Positions 1-5,852 of a DNA stretch of 6,934 bases are shown here, piece by piece. Both the position numbers and the translations under genes were made by a program. The stretch lies in the NCBI GenBank assembly GCA_026981635.1, contig JALSIF010000004.1:1-6934 (forward strand), read 5' to 3'. Every line of letters starts with the position of its first letter. The first letter of the stretch is position 1. The notes under the pieces are model-generated. The model made no database searches. It saw nothing but the letters and a program-made list of their open reading frames with translations, and had not been told where the DNA came from. The stretch comes from JALSIF01 sp026981635 [NCBI: bacterium]. GTDB taxonomy: Bacteria; 4484-113; JALSIF01.

Positions 1-345
1 CGCCCCCCTTGCCTCCCCCTCCCAGAGGAAAAACCTGCTTCCCCCTTCCGCCCAAAACATTTCTACCACCTCCCCCAGGGGACGGGGGGGAGTGGCCAGG
101 CGGGGAGAACTTCCCCCTCCCACCGAGCTTCCCTGTCTAAGGAGCTCCTCCCCCTCAGCCTTGAGGGTACCCACCGCCTCCTGCCGGTACTCCCGGTCAA
201 GTTCCATCACCACCGGCACCACTTCCTCCACTCCCACCTCCCCCAACATCCGCAGGGCTGGGGCCAGCTCATCCGGGGGGAGCAGCCCCAGAAGGATCGT
301 CAGGGGAAGGGGTTCTGGAGTGCGGCTGGCCCTCTCCCACTCCAC
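1..345 (-). CDS. RsmE-like rRNA methyltransferase fragment (N-terminal PUA-like domain missing, C-terminus beyond window)
   Basis: An open frame runs from a GTG at 345 off the left edge, giving 115 residues. It resembles the central part of RsmE, the SPOUT-class enzyme that methylates U1498 (N3) of 16S rRNA. LPLTILLGLLPPDEL matches the family's start of the catalytic domain, GEVGVEEVVPVV matches its usual 'ATELGV..I.P' stretch, and FFLWEGEA matches its 'LLLWEGE' strand. The S-adenosylmethionine-binding knot would lie beyond position 1. The gene looks odd: the roughly 70-residue PUA-like domain that normally precedes this part is absent, the family's 'ERS' and 'EQSGR' motifs are poorly kept (MELDRE, LLRQGSS), and no ribosome binding site precedes the GTG. 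RsmE-like residues seem to reach about position 357, beyond the GTG and almost to the neighbouring gene. It may be a degraded or rearranged gene, or one side of an assembly join. The family call is from motif pattern only. Confidence 0.45.
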   Translation of the reverse strand, partial: MEWERASRTPEPLPLTILLGLLPPDELAPALRMLGEVGVEEVVPVVMELDREYRQEAVGTLKAEGEELLRQGSSVGGGSSPRLATPPRPLGEVVEMFWAEGGSRFFLWEGEARGA

Positions 346-366
346 CTGGGATAGACTAGCGCAAGA

Positions 367-1086
367 GTGGAGGGCCTGCTCTATCTGGCGGTGGGAATCC
401 TTGCCGCGGCGGGAGCCGCCACCGGCCTCACCACCCTCTCCGGCTCGCTGGGGGGTGGGCTGGTGGGCATCTCCGCGGTGGCGGGCTTCTCCTGGCAGGG
501 GCTGGTCTTCCTCCTCATCTACTTTCCCCTCCTAACCGGTGCCGCCACCGCCTTTCGCTTCGGGGAAAAGCTCTCTCGCGGGCTGGCCGACGAGGTCGGG
601 GGAAGGGACATCTTCCAGGCCCTGGCCAATGGGGGCATTCCCCTGCTGGCCGCACTGCTTACCGCCCTGGGCAGCCTGCCCACCGCCTGGGGTGCCACCC
701 TCTTTATCACCTGCCTGACCAGCTCTGCTGCCGACACGGTGAGCGCCGAGGTGGGCAAGGTGGTGGGCAGGCGCACCTACCTCATCTGGGGTCTGAGGCC
801 AGTCCCTCCAGGTACCGACGGGGGAGTATCCCTGCCCGGCACGGCGGCCGGCCTTGCCACCATCGTCATTATGGGAGCGACCGGAATGGCACTCTTCCCC
901 GGCCTGCTAGAGGCTGACGCCCTGCTTGCCGGTGCGGTGGCGGGGAATCTGGCCGACAGCCTGCTGGGTGCCCTGGCCCAGCGCAGGCTGGAAATGGTCT
1001 TCAGCCGCCGGCGGGCCAACGACCTGGTCAATCTGCTAGCAGGTATAGTTTCAGGGGCGGTGGCCCTGGCAGTGACCCTCATCTAG
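367..1086 (+). CDS. DUF92 / TMEM19-family integral membrane protein
   Basis: This 239-residue protein is very hydrophobic, with about six membrane segments. It carries the hallmarks of the DUF92 family: ANGG (87-90), SSAADTVSAEVG (119-130, usual form ATADTWASE.G), PVPPGTDGGVSLPGT (145-159), GNLADSLLGA (193-202) and NDLVN (218-222). The best-known member is plant VTE6, which phosphorylates phytyl phosphate in chloroplast membranes; bacterial members are mostly untested, so a role with isoprenoid or other lipid phosphates in the cytoplasmic membrane is inference. GTG 367 is the only possible upstream start, because an in-frame TAG lies at 352-354, and no Shine-Dalgarno is visible before it. The N-terminus still aligns with the expected first membrane segment, so the protein seems nearly complete. 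It faces the RsmE-like fragment with only 21 bases between the starts, too few for normal promoters. The unknown gene at 1157 follows in the same direction after 70 bases. Confidence 0.85.
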   Translation: MEGLLYLAVGILAAAGAATGLTTLSGSLGGGLVGISAVAGFSWQGLVFLLIYFPLLTGAATAFRFGEKLSRGLADEVGGRDIFQALANGGIPLLAALLTALGSLPTAWGATLFITCLTSSAADTVSAEVGKVVGRRTYLIWGLRPVPPGTDGGVSLPGTAAGLATIVIMGATGMALFPGLLEADALLAGAVAGNLADSLLGALAQRRLEMVFSRRRANDLVNLLAGIVSGAVALAVTLI

Positions 1087-1156
1087 GCGACTGCCCCGGG
1101 AGGAGAGCGGACCCGTCACGGCCGAGGCGGTGTGTTAGTTGGGAAATGACCCTGCC

Positions 1157-1858
1157 ATGAGAGACTCTTCAGACTCAGAGGGTAACGGCCAAAAAATCTG
1201 GGAGCTGGTCCGCTCACTTCCCGAGCTCATTGATGAGGCCCGCTTTCGGGAGGCGGCCGACCAGGCCCGTCGCCTGCTCAGCTCTCCCCTATCTAGCCTG
1301 CGCATCCGCTGGAATGCGGCCTTTTTTCTCCTCCTCACCGGCTACCTGAGCAGCGACAGCTCCCTGGTGGGCAAGGTGCTTCCCACCCTGAAGGAGCTCT
1401 ACGAGCAGAAATCACCCAAGACCGCCACCTCCGACTACTTCCTGCTCTCCTCCCTGATGATGGCCGAGATGGTGGGGGTGGGGGAGGGGCCCGAGCGACA
1501 GGTGATCGTTGAGGAGCTGGAGAAGCAGCGCGATCCCCGCAACCTGAACCCCTTCATCCACCTGGTCACCGAGTGGGCCTATTATCGGGGAGACCTGGAG
1601 CTCATCCGTCTGGCCCGGGCCAGTCTGTCGGTCAACCGTGAGCGGGAGGCCGACGACTTTGAGTTCCTGCGCATTGAGTTTTACCTCGCCCTCATGGAGG
1701 GAAGGCCGGTCTATCAACTGTTGGACAAAATGATCGGCCTCATAAGGCTTCCCTTGCAGGCCTACGAACTGGGCCAGCGGCTAATCCCCCGTGCCCTGGA
1801 TGCTGGATGCCTCTCTGCCCAGGAGGCACGGAGGCTCAGGGCAAAGCTGTCCGACTAG
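1157..1858 (+). CDS. Helical protein of unknown function
   Basis: I do not recognise a family. From ATG 1157 the product is 233 residues, soluble in appearance, with no signal peptide or membrane segment and one cysteine near the C-terminus. It is rich in charged amphipathic stretches (for example RFREAADQARRLL, then RIRWNAAFFLLLTGYL) that pair up in the manner of TPR- or HEAT-like helical hairpins, but no clear TPR consensus can be read. A TTG at 1139 would add six residues; an in-frame TAG at 1136-1138 rules out anything earlier. Neither start has a good ribosome binding site: GGGA lies 12 bases before the ATG and GAGG 11 bases before the TTG. The gene lies 70 bases after the DUF92 gene and may share its transcript. 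Its TAG stop overlaps the stop of the convergent repeat-protein gene, and no terminator hairpin lies between them. A scaffolding or protein-binding role is possible but unsupported. Confidence 0.75.
   Translation: MRDSSDSEGNGQKIWELVRSLPELIDEARFREAADQARRLLSSPLSSLRIRWNAAFFLLLTGYLSSDSSLVGKVLPTLKELYEQKSPKTATSDYFLLSSLMMAEMVGVGEGPERQVIVEELEKQRDPRNLNPFIHLVTEWAYYRGDLELIRLARASLSVNREREADDFEFLRIEFYLALMEGRPVYQLLDKMIGLIRLPLQAYELGQRLIPRALDAGCLSAQEARRLRAKLSD
1855..1858. other. Convergent stop codons overlapping in a CTAG palindrome
   Basis: The plus gene ends with TAG at 1856-1858 and the minus gene ends with TAG read from 1857 to 1855. The palindrome CTAG therefore serves both, and the two coding regions overlap by four bases. 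No stem followed by a T-run is visible on either strand nearby, so each transcript probably extends into the other gene. Confidence 0.9.
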
Positions 1859-3915
1859 CTGGATCCACCCGCCCCCTCCGGTTCAAGGTCAATGCCTGCC
1901 CCCAGCTCTCCCCTGGTCCAGAGGGCGTTGTTGCGCGCCTGTCCCATCCCCGGGTAGTCCTCCTCCACCAGCGGGTAGAGGTCCCTTCCCGCAAGGTCAA
2001 AGAAGAGCCCCACCCCCGGGTAACCCCGGAGGGGGGTGCCGTGGCCCAGGGCGGCGTTGGGTCTACCCGAGTAGATGTCGTCCCCGCCAAAGTCCACCAA
2101 CAGGCCCAGGGCGTTGAAGTGGCCCTGGCCCAGGCCGATCCCCTCGGTCATGTAGTGGTCGTTTCCCGCCATGTCCACCAGTATCCCCACCGCCAGGTCG
2201 TGGCCACTGCCCTGGCTCGGCCCGTAGGGAGAGGTGTAGGAGTCGTTTCCCGCTCGGTCCATAAGCATTCCCGAGGCGAGATGTATCCCTGCCCCCTGGG
2301 CATAGTGGACCGCCTCGTAGCGGTCGTTTCCCATCTCGTCTATGAGCAGGCCAAGCCCATACCAGTAGCCCGCCCCTTGGCCGTAGATGTCGGTGATGTA
2401 GACGTCGTTTCCCCCCTGGTCAATGAGCGCCCCCACCCCGCCAGCAATCCCCTGGTAGCGCCAGCCGATGGAGAAGCCCTGGGCCAGCCCCTGGAACTGG
2501 TTGTTGTAGAGGGGATAGTGGAGGAACTTCCCCCCCGCATAGTAGAGGTCGTTGCCCCACCGGTCCACCAGCACCCCCACCGCCAGCGGCCCGGCAAACC
2601 CCTCGCAGAAGCGGTAGCAGCGGTAGGTGTCCGCTGCGCCAGCCAGAGCGGTCACCTTCTCCGCCCGCTCCTCATCGCTCTCCCCGCCCACCACCTCGCC
2701 CGGGCCGGGCTCATCGCTTATGAGCAGGGCCACTCCCGCGGTTGCCGCCGCCAGGGCGTGCTCCCCATTGGCCACAAAGAGATCGCCCCGCTTCTCCCGG
2801 GAAGCAAGCTTTCGTTCCACATCCATAAGCACCGCCGTGCCAAAGAAGGCGCTTGCCAGGGTGTAGCCGATCCCCCGGTAGAGGTCATCCCCGGAGAGGT
2901 CCAAAAGCAACCCGATCCCCCCTAGTGCCCCCGCCCCCGAAAGCCGGCGGTCGGCCAGATACTGGTCATTCCCTCCCAGGTCAATGAGCACCCCGAAGGG
3001 TGCCCCGGCGGCGAAGTAGCCCCGGTAGGTGTCATCACCCCCCAGGTCCAAAATCAGGTCGGGCTGGGCAGAGAGACGCTCAATCCTCACCCGGTTGTCT
3101 CCCTTGCCCAGCAAAAGCACCGAGAGCCCGCCCTGCTTCAGATAGCCATAGCGGTACTCCCCGCTGACCTTAAGCCCCGCCGGCAGGAGTGCCCTCCTAA
3201 GCTCCAGCCCGCCGATCTCCCCCCAGCTCGCCTTCTCGGCCAGCATAAGGGAGCTTCTCAGGGCAGTCAGGCTCAGGCGGGCAAGGGAGCTCCAGTCAAA
3301 CTTCCCCACCAGCTCAACCAGCCGATCGCCGCTGAGAGAAGGAGGATTTTCCAGCGGAAGCCCGGCCACCTCCCCGCTGGGCAGCTCGGCAAGCTCCGCA
3401 GGGTCGCTCCACAGGAAGGGAAGCGCCCCATAAAGCTCCTCCACCTCGGACGGTTCCAGGCCCAGCCTGGAATCTTTCAGCTCGCGTTTGACCCGGGCCA
3501 GGTTGGACAGGGGATCAGGGGGCAGGCCCGGTCTGGGGAAAAGCTCTCCCCGCGAGACCAGCTGCCTCCTTTCCGCTCCGTCGTCCAGTCGGGTCATCTC
3601 GCCCAGGGCAAAGCTGAGCAGGAAGACCGGGTTTCGGGCGACCTCCCCAAGCTTCTTCTGGTATGAAAAAAGCGCCAGGGGGTCCTCCAGGGAGCGCTGC
3701 ACCGCCTGAAGCCTGAGCTTTCCCTCCCCCGGCCACTTGTTCCAGCCAAGATCCGCCTCGGTAAGGTTGAGCGCCGCCAGTGCCTCGGCCAGCGGTTGGG
3801 CGAGGGACCCAAACTCGGGGGGAAGTACATCCTCCTCCATCCCCCTGGCCGGGCCCATGACGAGTAGCCCGCAAAGTAGAAGAGCCAAGCTCAGTGCAAA
3901 GCGGAATGCTCCCAT
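1855..3915 (-). CDS. Exported 686-residue protein with GxLxDxxGNDxY repeats
   Basis: The start is ATG 3915, with GGAGG (3929-3925) nine bases upstream. The first 25 residues form a signal peptide (RFALSLALLLCGLLVMGPARG) with a plausible cleavage after A-R-G at 25, so the protein should act outside the cytoplasm. LLLC does not fit a lipobox. Residues 26-280 form a mostly helical N-terminal region without a recognised domain. From about 284 to 650 comes a repeat array with consensus GxLxDxxG(N/D)DxY, anchored by Asp at 290, 312, 339, 365 (degenerate), 451, 499, 526, 553, 581, 608 and 640. Later copies also share a QGxG element, as in YAQGAG. A non-repeat insert occupies about 366-425. The array suggests a solenoid, possibly a beta-helix, with acidic turns that could bind metal; this is inference. 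It differs from the RTX nonapeptide. The gene follows the TetR gene by 60 bases, probably on the same transcript. Function unknown. Confidence 0.85.
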   Translation of the reverse strand: MGAFRFALSLALLLCGLLVMGPARGMEEDVLPPEFGSLAQPLAEALAALNLTEADLGWNKWPGEGKLRLQAVQRSLEDPLALFSYQKKLGEVARNPVFLLSFALGEMTRLDDGAERRQLVSRGELFPRPGLPPDPLSNLARVKRELKDSRLGLEPSEVEELYGALPFLWSDPAELAELPSGEVAGLPLENPPSLSGDRLVELVGKFDWSSLARLSLTALRSSLMLAEKASWGEIGGLELRRALLPAGLKVSGEYRYGYLKQGGLSVLLLGKGDNRVRIERLSAQPDLILDLGGDDTYRGYFAAGAPFGVLIDLGGNDQYLADRRLSGAGALGGIGLLLDLSGDDLYRGIGYTLASAFFGTAVLMDVERKLASREKRGDLFVANGEHALAAATAGVALLISDEPGPGEVVGGESDEERAEKVTALAGAADTYRCYRFCEGFAGPLAVGVLVDRWGNDLYYAGGKFLHYPLYNNQFQGLAQGFSIGWRYQGIAGGVGALIDQGGNDVYITDIYGQGAGYWYGLGLLIDEMGNDRYEAVHYAQGAGIHLASGMLMDRAGNDSYTSPYGPSQGSGHDLAVGILVDMAGNDHYMTEGIGLGQGHFNALGLLVDFGGDDIYSGRPNAALGHGTPLRGYPGVGLFFDLAGRDLYPLVEEDYPGMGQARNNALWTRGELGAGIDLEPEGAGGSS
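1966..3066 (-). repeat. Tandem coding repeat array, about 81 bases per unit
   Basis: The repeats of the exported protein are also visible in the DNA. Read on the plus strand, variants of GTCGTTTCC followed by a (t/c)(c/g)GTC(c/a)A-type segment recur, for example near 2159, 2241, 2325 and 2405. The most regular block is residues 499-608, with spacings of 27, 27, 28 and 27 codons. Copies differ at many positions, so this is an old, diverged array rather than a recent expansion. A gap in the periodicity lies at about 2641-2820. Confidence 0.75.
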
Positions 3916-3936
3916 GGGTCACTTCCTCCCCCCTGA

Positions 3937-3969
3937 GTTTAGTCCTCCCGGGAAGGGCTAGGAGGAAAC
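3937..3969 (-). other. Hairpin in the spacer between the TetR and repeat-protein genes
   Basis: TCCTCC (3943-3948) pairs with GGAGGA (3961-3966), and GTT (3937-3939) extends the stem with AAC (3967-3969) around a three-base bulge; the loop is 12 bases. No T-run follows on the minus strand, so it does not look like an intrinsic terminator. On the minus-strand RNA the UCCUCC arm could also pair with the GGAGG that serves the repeat-protein gene. Confidence 0.4.
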
Positions 3970-3975
3970 AGTAAC

Positions 3976-4608
3976 CTATCCTTCCATCTTCATTCCATTC
4001 CAGCTGCAAGTTAACGCCCTCGCCAGACCCCTGACCAGATTTGAAGGACAACTTCTCGGTTCGTGGAGTAGCAGGTGCCAGATGAGCTGGGCCATGGTTC
4101 CCATCACCAGCTCAGCCGCACACAGGGGGTCCACCCCCCGCCAGCTACCCTCCCCCTCCCCAGGAGTGAGTAGGGAACTAATCAGCTCCACCAGCTTGAA
4201 GCGTAGCTCATCCAACCCCCTCACCCGGTCAGCCGAGCGGGGTGGGGCATACCAAGCATTAAACAGCACCACCAGCCGGTCGGGCATTTCAGTGACCAGA
4301 TTGGCAAAGTGGCGGATGAGGCATTCTGCCCGGTGGAGCTGGGAGGGCCCTTGCAGGTTGGCCTCCCTGAGCCGCTGGCAGAGATGGTTAAAACAGTCCA
4401 ACACTACCTCCCGGTAAAGCTCGTTCTTGTCCCCGAAGTAGTAATAGAGGGTGGGCTTGGCTATGCCTGCCTCGTGGACGATGCGCTTTACCGGGGTTGA
4501 CTGAAAGCCATAGCGGGCAAACACCCTGCAGGCCGCCTCCAGCAGGCGTCTGCGGGTCTCCCCATTGGATCGGTCTGCCTTAACCTCTCCCGACTCTACC
4601 CTCCTCAT
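3976..4608 (-). CDS. TetR-family transcriptional regulator
   Basis: This is a DNA-binding repressor of TetR type, acting as a cytoplasmic dimer. The product is 210 residues, normal for the family. The N-terminal domain is clear: TRRRLLEAACRVFARYGF (18-35), then the helix-turn-helix TPVKRIVHEAGIAKPTLYYYF (38-58) and the usual DKNELYREVV (60-69). The C-terminal ligand domain is divergent, as is normal, so the inducer cannot be read. ATG 4608 was chosen because GGAGG lies five bases upstream; a GTG at 4677 would add 23 unconserved residues. Seven cysteines (27, 72, 77, 96, 163, 187, 201) are many for this length. The gene is divergent from trxB across 139 bases and lies 60 bases upstream of the exported repeat protein in the same direction. 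Control of itself, the repeat protein and trxB is the natural inference. Confidence 0.92.
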   Translation of the reverse strand: MRRVESGEVKADRSNGETRRRLLEAACRVFARYGFQSTPVKRIVHEAGIAKPTLYYYFGDKNELYREVVLDCFNHLCQRLREANLQGPSQLHRAECLIRHFANLVTEMPDRLVVLFNAWYAPPRSADRVRGLDELRFKLVELISSLLTPGEGEGSWRGVDPLCAAELVMGTMAQLIWHLLLHEPRSCPSNLVRGLARALTCSWNGMKMEG

Positions 4609-4613
4609 CGCAA

Positions 4614-4618
4614 CCTCC
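4614..4618 (-). promoter_or_regulatory. Ribosome binding site fixing the TetR start
   Basis: GGAGG on the minus strand ends five bases before ATG 4608. It is a stronger signal than anything before the upstream GTG at 4677, and translation from here gives a protein of standard TetR length. Confidence 0.7.
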
Positions 4619-4733
4619 CGCCTGGTTGACTCACTCCTTGATCCAATATCCGACCACCGCCCGTCAACAGGTTTCACTTATACCCCTAACAAGCGAGGGA
4701 ATTTATTAGACTGCTCAGCGGGTATAGCAAGCC

Positions 4734-4738
4734 GGAGG
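4734..4738 (+). promoter_or_regulatory. Ribosome binding site fixing the trxB start
   Basis: GGAGG lies nine bases before ATG 4748. The frame stays open upstream to 4565, through the divergent promoter region and into the TetR gene, but that extension is unrelated to TrxB. The second ATG at 4757 lies 18 bases from this site, too far. Confidence 0.75.
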
Positions 4739-4747
4739 CCAACGCGC

Positions 4748-5743
4748 ATGGCGGACATGGCAGAGTTCCCCTACGACCGTATCTGGGACATGGTGATCAT
4801 CGGTGGCGGCTGCGCCGGTCTGGGTTGCGCCATCTATGCTTCCCGTAACCAGTTTGAGACCCTGGTGCTGGAGAAGAAGTTTGTCGGCGGCACCCTCGCC
4901 CTCACCTACGAGGTGGAGAACTACCCCGGCTTCTTCAACCCTCCCATAAGCGGGATGGAGCTGACCCAGAAGTTTGAGGAACATGCCCGCTACTTCGGCA
5001 CCAAGTTCCACTACGCCGAAGCGATAAAGCTGGAAAACGACGGCCCCTACCGCCTGGTCCACACCAACGAGGGCAAGGTGCTTCGGGCGCGCACCGTGAC
5101 CATCGCCATCGGCACCGAGGTAAACAAGCTTCCCGCCAAGAACCACGACAAGTTCTATGGCAAGGGGATAAGCTATTGCGCCACCTGCGACGCCCCCTTC
5201 TTCAAGGACAAGCGGGTGATCGTGGTGGGAGGAGGCGAATCGGCCTTTGAGGAGGCCTACTACCTGACCAGGTTCGCCCGTGAGGTCTACCTGGTCCACC
5301 GACGCCAGCAGTTTCGGGCCAGCCCCATCGCGGTAGAGCGGCTTAGGTCTGCCCCCAACGTGGAGTTCATCCTGGACACGGTGGTCACCGAGATCCACGG
5401 CAACGAGCAGGTTGAGGCGGTAACCCTGAAAAACGTAAAGACCAAGGAGGAACGCCACTTCCCCACCGACGGAGTCTTTGTCTTCATCGGCCACCACCCC
5501 CGCACCGAGTGGCTGGAGGGCTACCTGGAGCTTGAGCGGGGCTACATCAAGGTGAACTACCAGCAGGAAACCAGCGTGCCCGGGGTCTATGCGGCAGGGG
5601 ACATCTGCTTGGGGGCAGAGAAGCAGGCGGTGATTTCTGCCGGCCACGGCGCCACCGCAGCCATCAAGGCGAGAAACTACGTGGACGGCATAAACTGGCC
5701 CGACCGAGTGGGCAAGGAGGCCGCCGTCCCGAGACAGGGCTGA
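4748..5743 (+). CDS. trxB: Thioredoxin reductase (NADPH, FAD flavoprotein)
   Basis: The enzyme passes electrons from NADPH through FAD and a redox-active disulfide to thioredoxin in the cytoplasm. The 331-residue product matches the low-molecular-weight TrxB type (usually 310-330). Visible motifs in order: FAD-binding GGGCAG (19-24), the active site CATC (Cys144 and Cys147) followed by DAPFF, the NADPH loop GGGESAFEEA, HRRQQFRA (184-191) whose arginines favour NADPH over NADH, and the second FAD motif GVYAAGDI (279-286) followed by KQAVISAGHGATAA. Small departures from the common sequence are Cys22 where Pro is usual in GPAG, about 12 extra N-terminal residues, and Lys for Arg in the late 'RQ' motif; none should abolish activity. 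It is transcribed away from the TetR gene and converges on the lipoprotein gene. No T-run follows a hairpin on its own strand. A ferredoxin-dependent or other TrxB-like reductase is less likely given the HRRxxFR motif. Confidence 0.95.
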   Translation: MADMAEFPYDRIWDMVIIGGGCAGLGCAIYASRNQFETLVLEKKFVGGTLALTYEVENYPGFFNPPISGMELTQKFEEHARYFGTKFHYAEAIKLENDGPYRLVHTNEGKVLRARTVTIAIGTEVNKLPAKNHDKFYGKGISYCATCDAPFFKDKRVIVVGGGESAFEEAYYLTRFAREVYLVHRRQQFRASPIAVERLRSAPNVEFILDTVVTEIHGNEQVEAVTLKNVKTKEERHFPTDGVFVFIGHHPRTEWLEGYLELERGYIKVNYQQETSVPGVYAAGDICLGAEKQAVISAGHGATAAIKARNYVDGINWPDRVGKEAAVPRQG

Positions 5744-5755
5744 ATACCACCCCCG

Positions 5756-5783
5756 AAATAAAAAACCCCGGCTTTCGCCGGGG
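5756..5783 (-). terminator. Intrinsic terminator for minus-strand transcription
   Basis: On the minus strand CCCCGGC (5783-5777) pairs with GCCGGGG (5772-5766) around a GAAA tetraloop, then TTTTTTATTT follows (5765-5756). The stem is seven perfect GC pairs. On the plus strand the hairpin is preceded by A residues and lacks a T-run, so it serves the lipoprotein gene or the candidate small RNA rather than trxB. Confidence 0.88.
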
Positions 5784-5849
5784 TCGAAAGGAGGTGGTGT
5801 TTGGTGGGAGCTGGTGGCGGCTCCCACTTGCCGGGTCTAACCCGGCCCT
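5756..5849 (-). ncRNA. Candidate small RNA with anti-Shine-Dalgarno sequence
   Basis: In minus-strand order the segment contains stem-loop 1, GCCGGGT (5846-5840) with ACCCGGC (5836-5830); stem-loop 2, GTGGGAGC (5827-5820) with GCTCCCAC (5811-5804) and the loop CGCCACCA; an unpaired stretch holding CACCTCCTTTC (5796-5786); and the GAAA-capped terminator. A promoter-like element lies just upstream, so a separate transcript of about 90 nt is plausible. The alternative is a structured 3' UTR of the lipoprotein mRNA, which could itself be processed. The unpaired CACCUCCUUUC equals the 16S rRNA anti-Shine-Dalgarno end and could bind ribosome binding sites. No known RNA family was recognised; the function is inference. 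Confidence 0.4.
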
Positions 5850-5852
5850 TAG

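Larger units (their letters stand above)
4609..4747. promoter_or_regulatory. Divergent tetR-trxB promoter and operator region
   Basis: This 139-base stretch has AT-rich patches unlike its surroundings (4641-4650, 4671-4683, 4699-4710). It must hold promoters for both genes. A perfect inverted repeat, TATACCC (4679-4685) and GGGTATA (4720-4726), and a second, GTTGAC (4625-4630) and GTCAAC (4663-4668), are operator candidates. The minus strand offers TATAAG (4682-4677) as a -10 box for the regulator, with a poor -35. I could not assign a convincing trxB promoter. Confidence 0.4.

Noticed and set aside
92-535. Plus-strand open frame of 147 codons
   Set aside because: Ser-, Pro- and Arg-rich product typical of a shadow frame; the opposite strand carries the RsmE-like fragment and the DUF92 gene covers the end.
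1807-2925. Long plus-strand open frame (372 codons) with repeated VVSxxVHxxPH-type segments
   Set aside because: It is the antisense image of the repeat array; its apparent periodicity comes from the real minus-strand repeats, and it has no signal, domain or good start.
1966-3066. RTX-type calcium-binding repeats
   Set aside because: RTX requires the nonapeptide GGxGxDxLx in tight series; here the unit is about 27 residues with a different core.
1966-3066. CRISPR array suggested by recurring GTCGTTTCC segments
   Set aside because: The repeats are short, imperfect and lie in a single continuous reading frame with conserved protein spacing; there are no unique spacers or cas genes.
4565-4747. 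Longer trxB starting at 4565
   Set aside because: The extra 61 residues would cover the divergent promoter and part of the TetR gene, have no TrxB-like sequence, and the ribosome binding site points to 4748.
4715-5827. Long minus-strand open frame (370 codons) opposite trxB
   Set aside because: trxB is unmistakable on the other strand; long antisense frames are common in GC-rich genes and this one has no recognisable domain.
5801-5846. tRNA- or tmRNA-like 3' end, since the minus strand shows a stem followed by CCACCA
   Set aside because: No T-arm GGTTCRANTCC, no anticodon arm and no matching 5' acceptor strand; the stem pairs with itself as a local hairpin.
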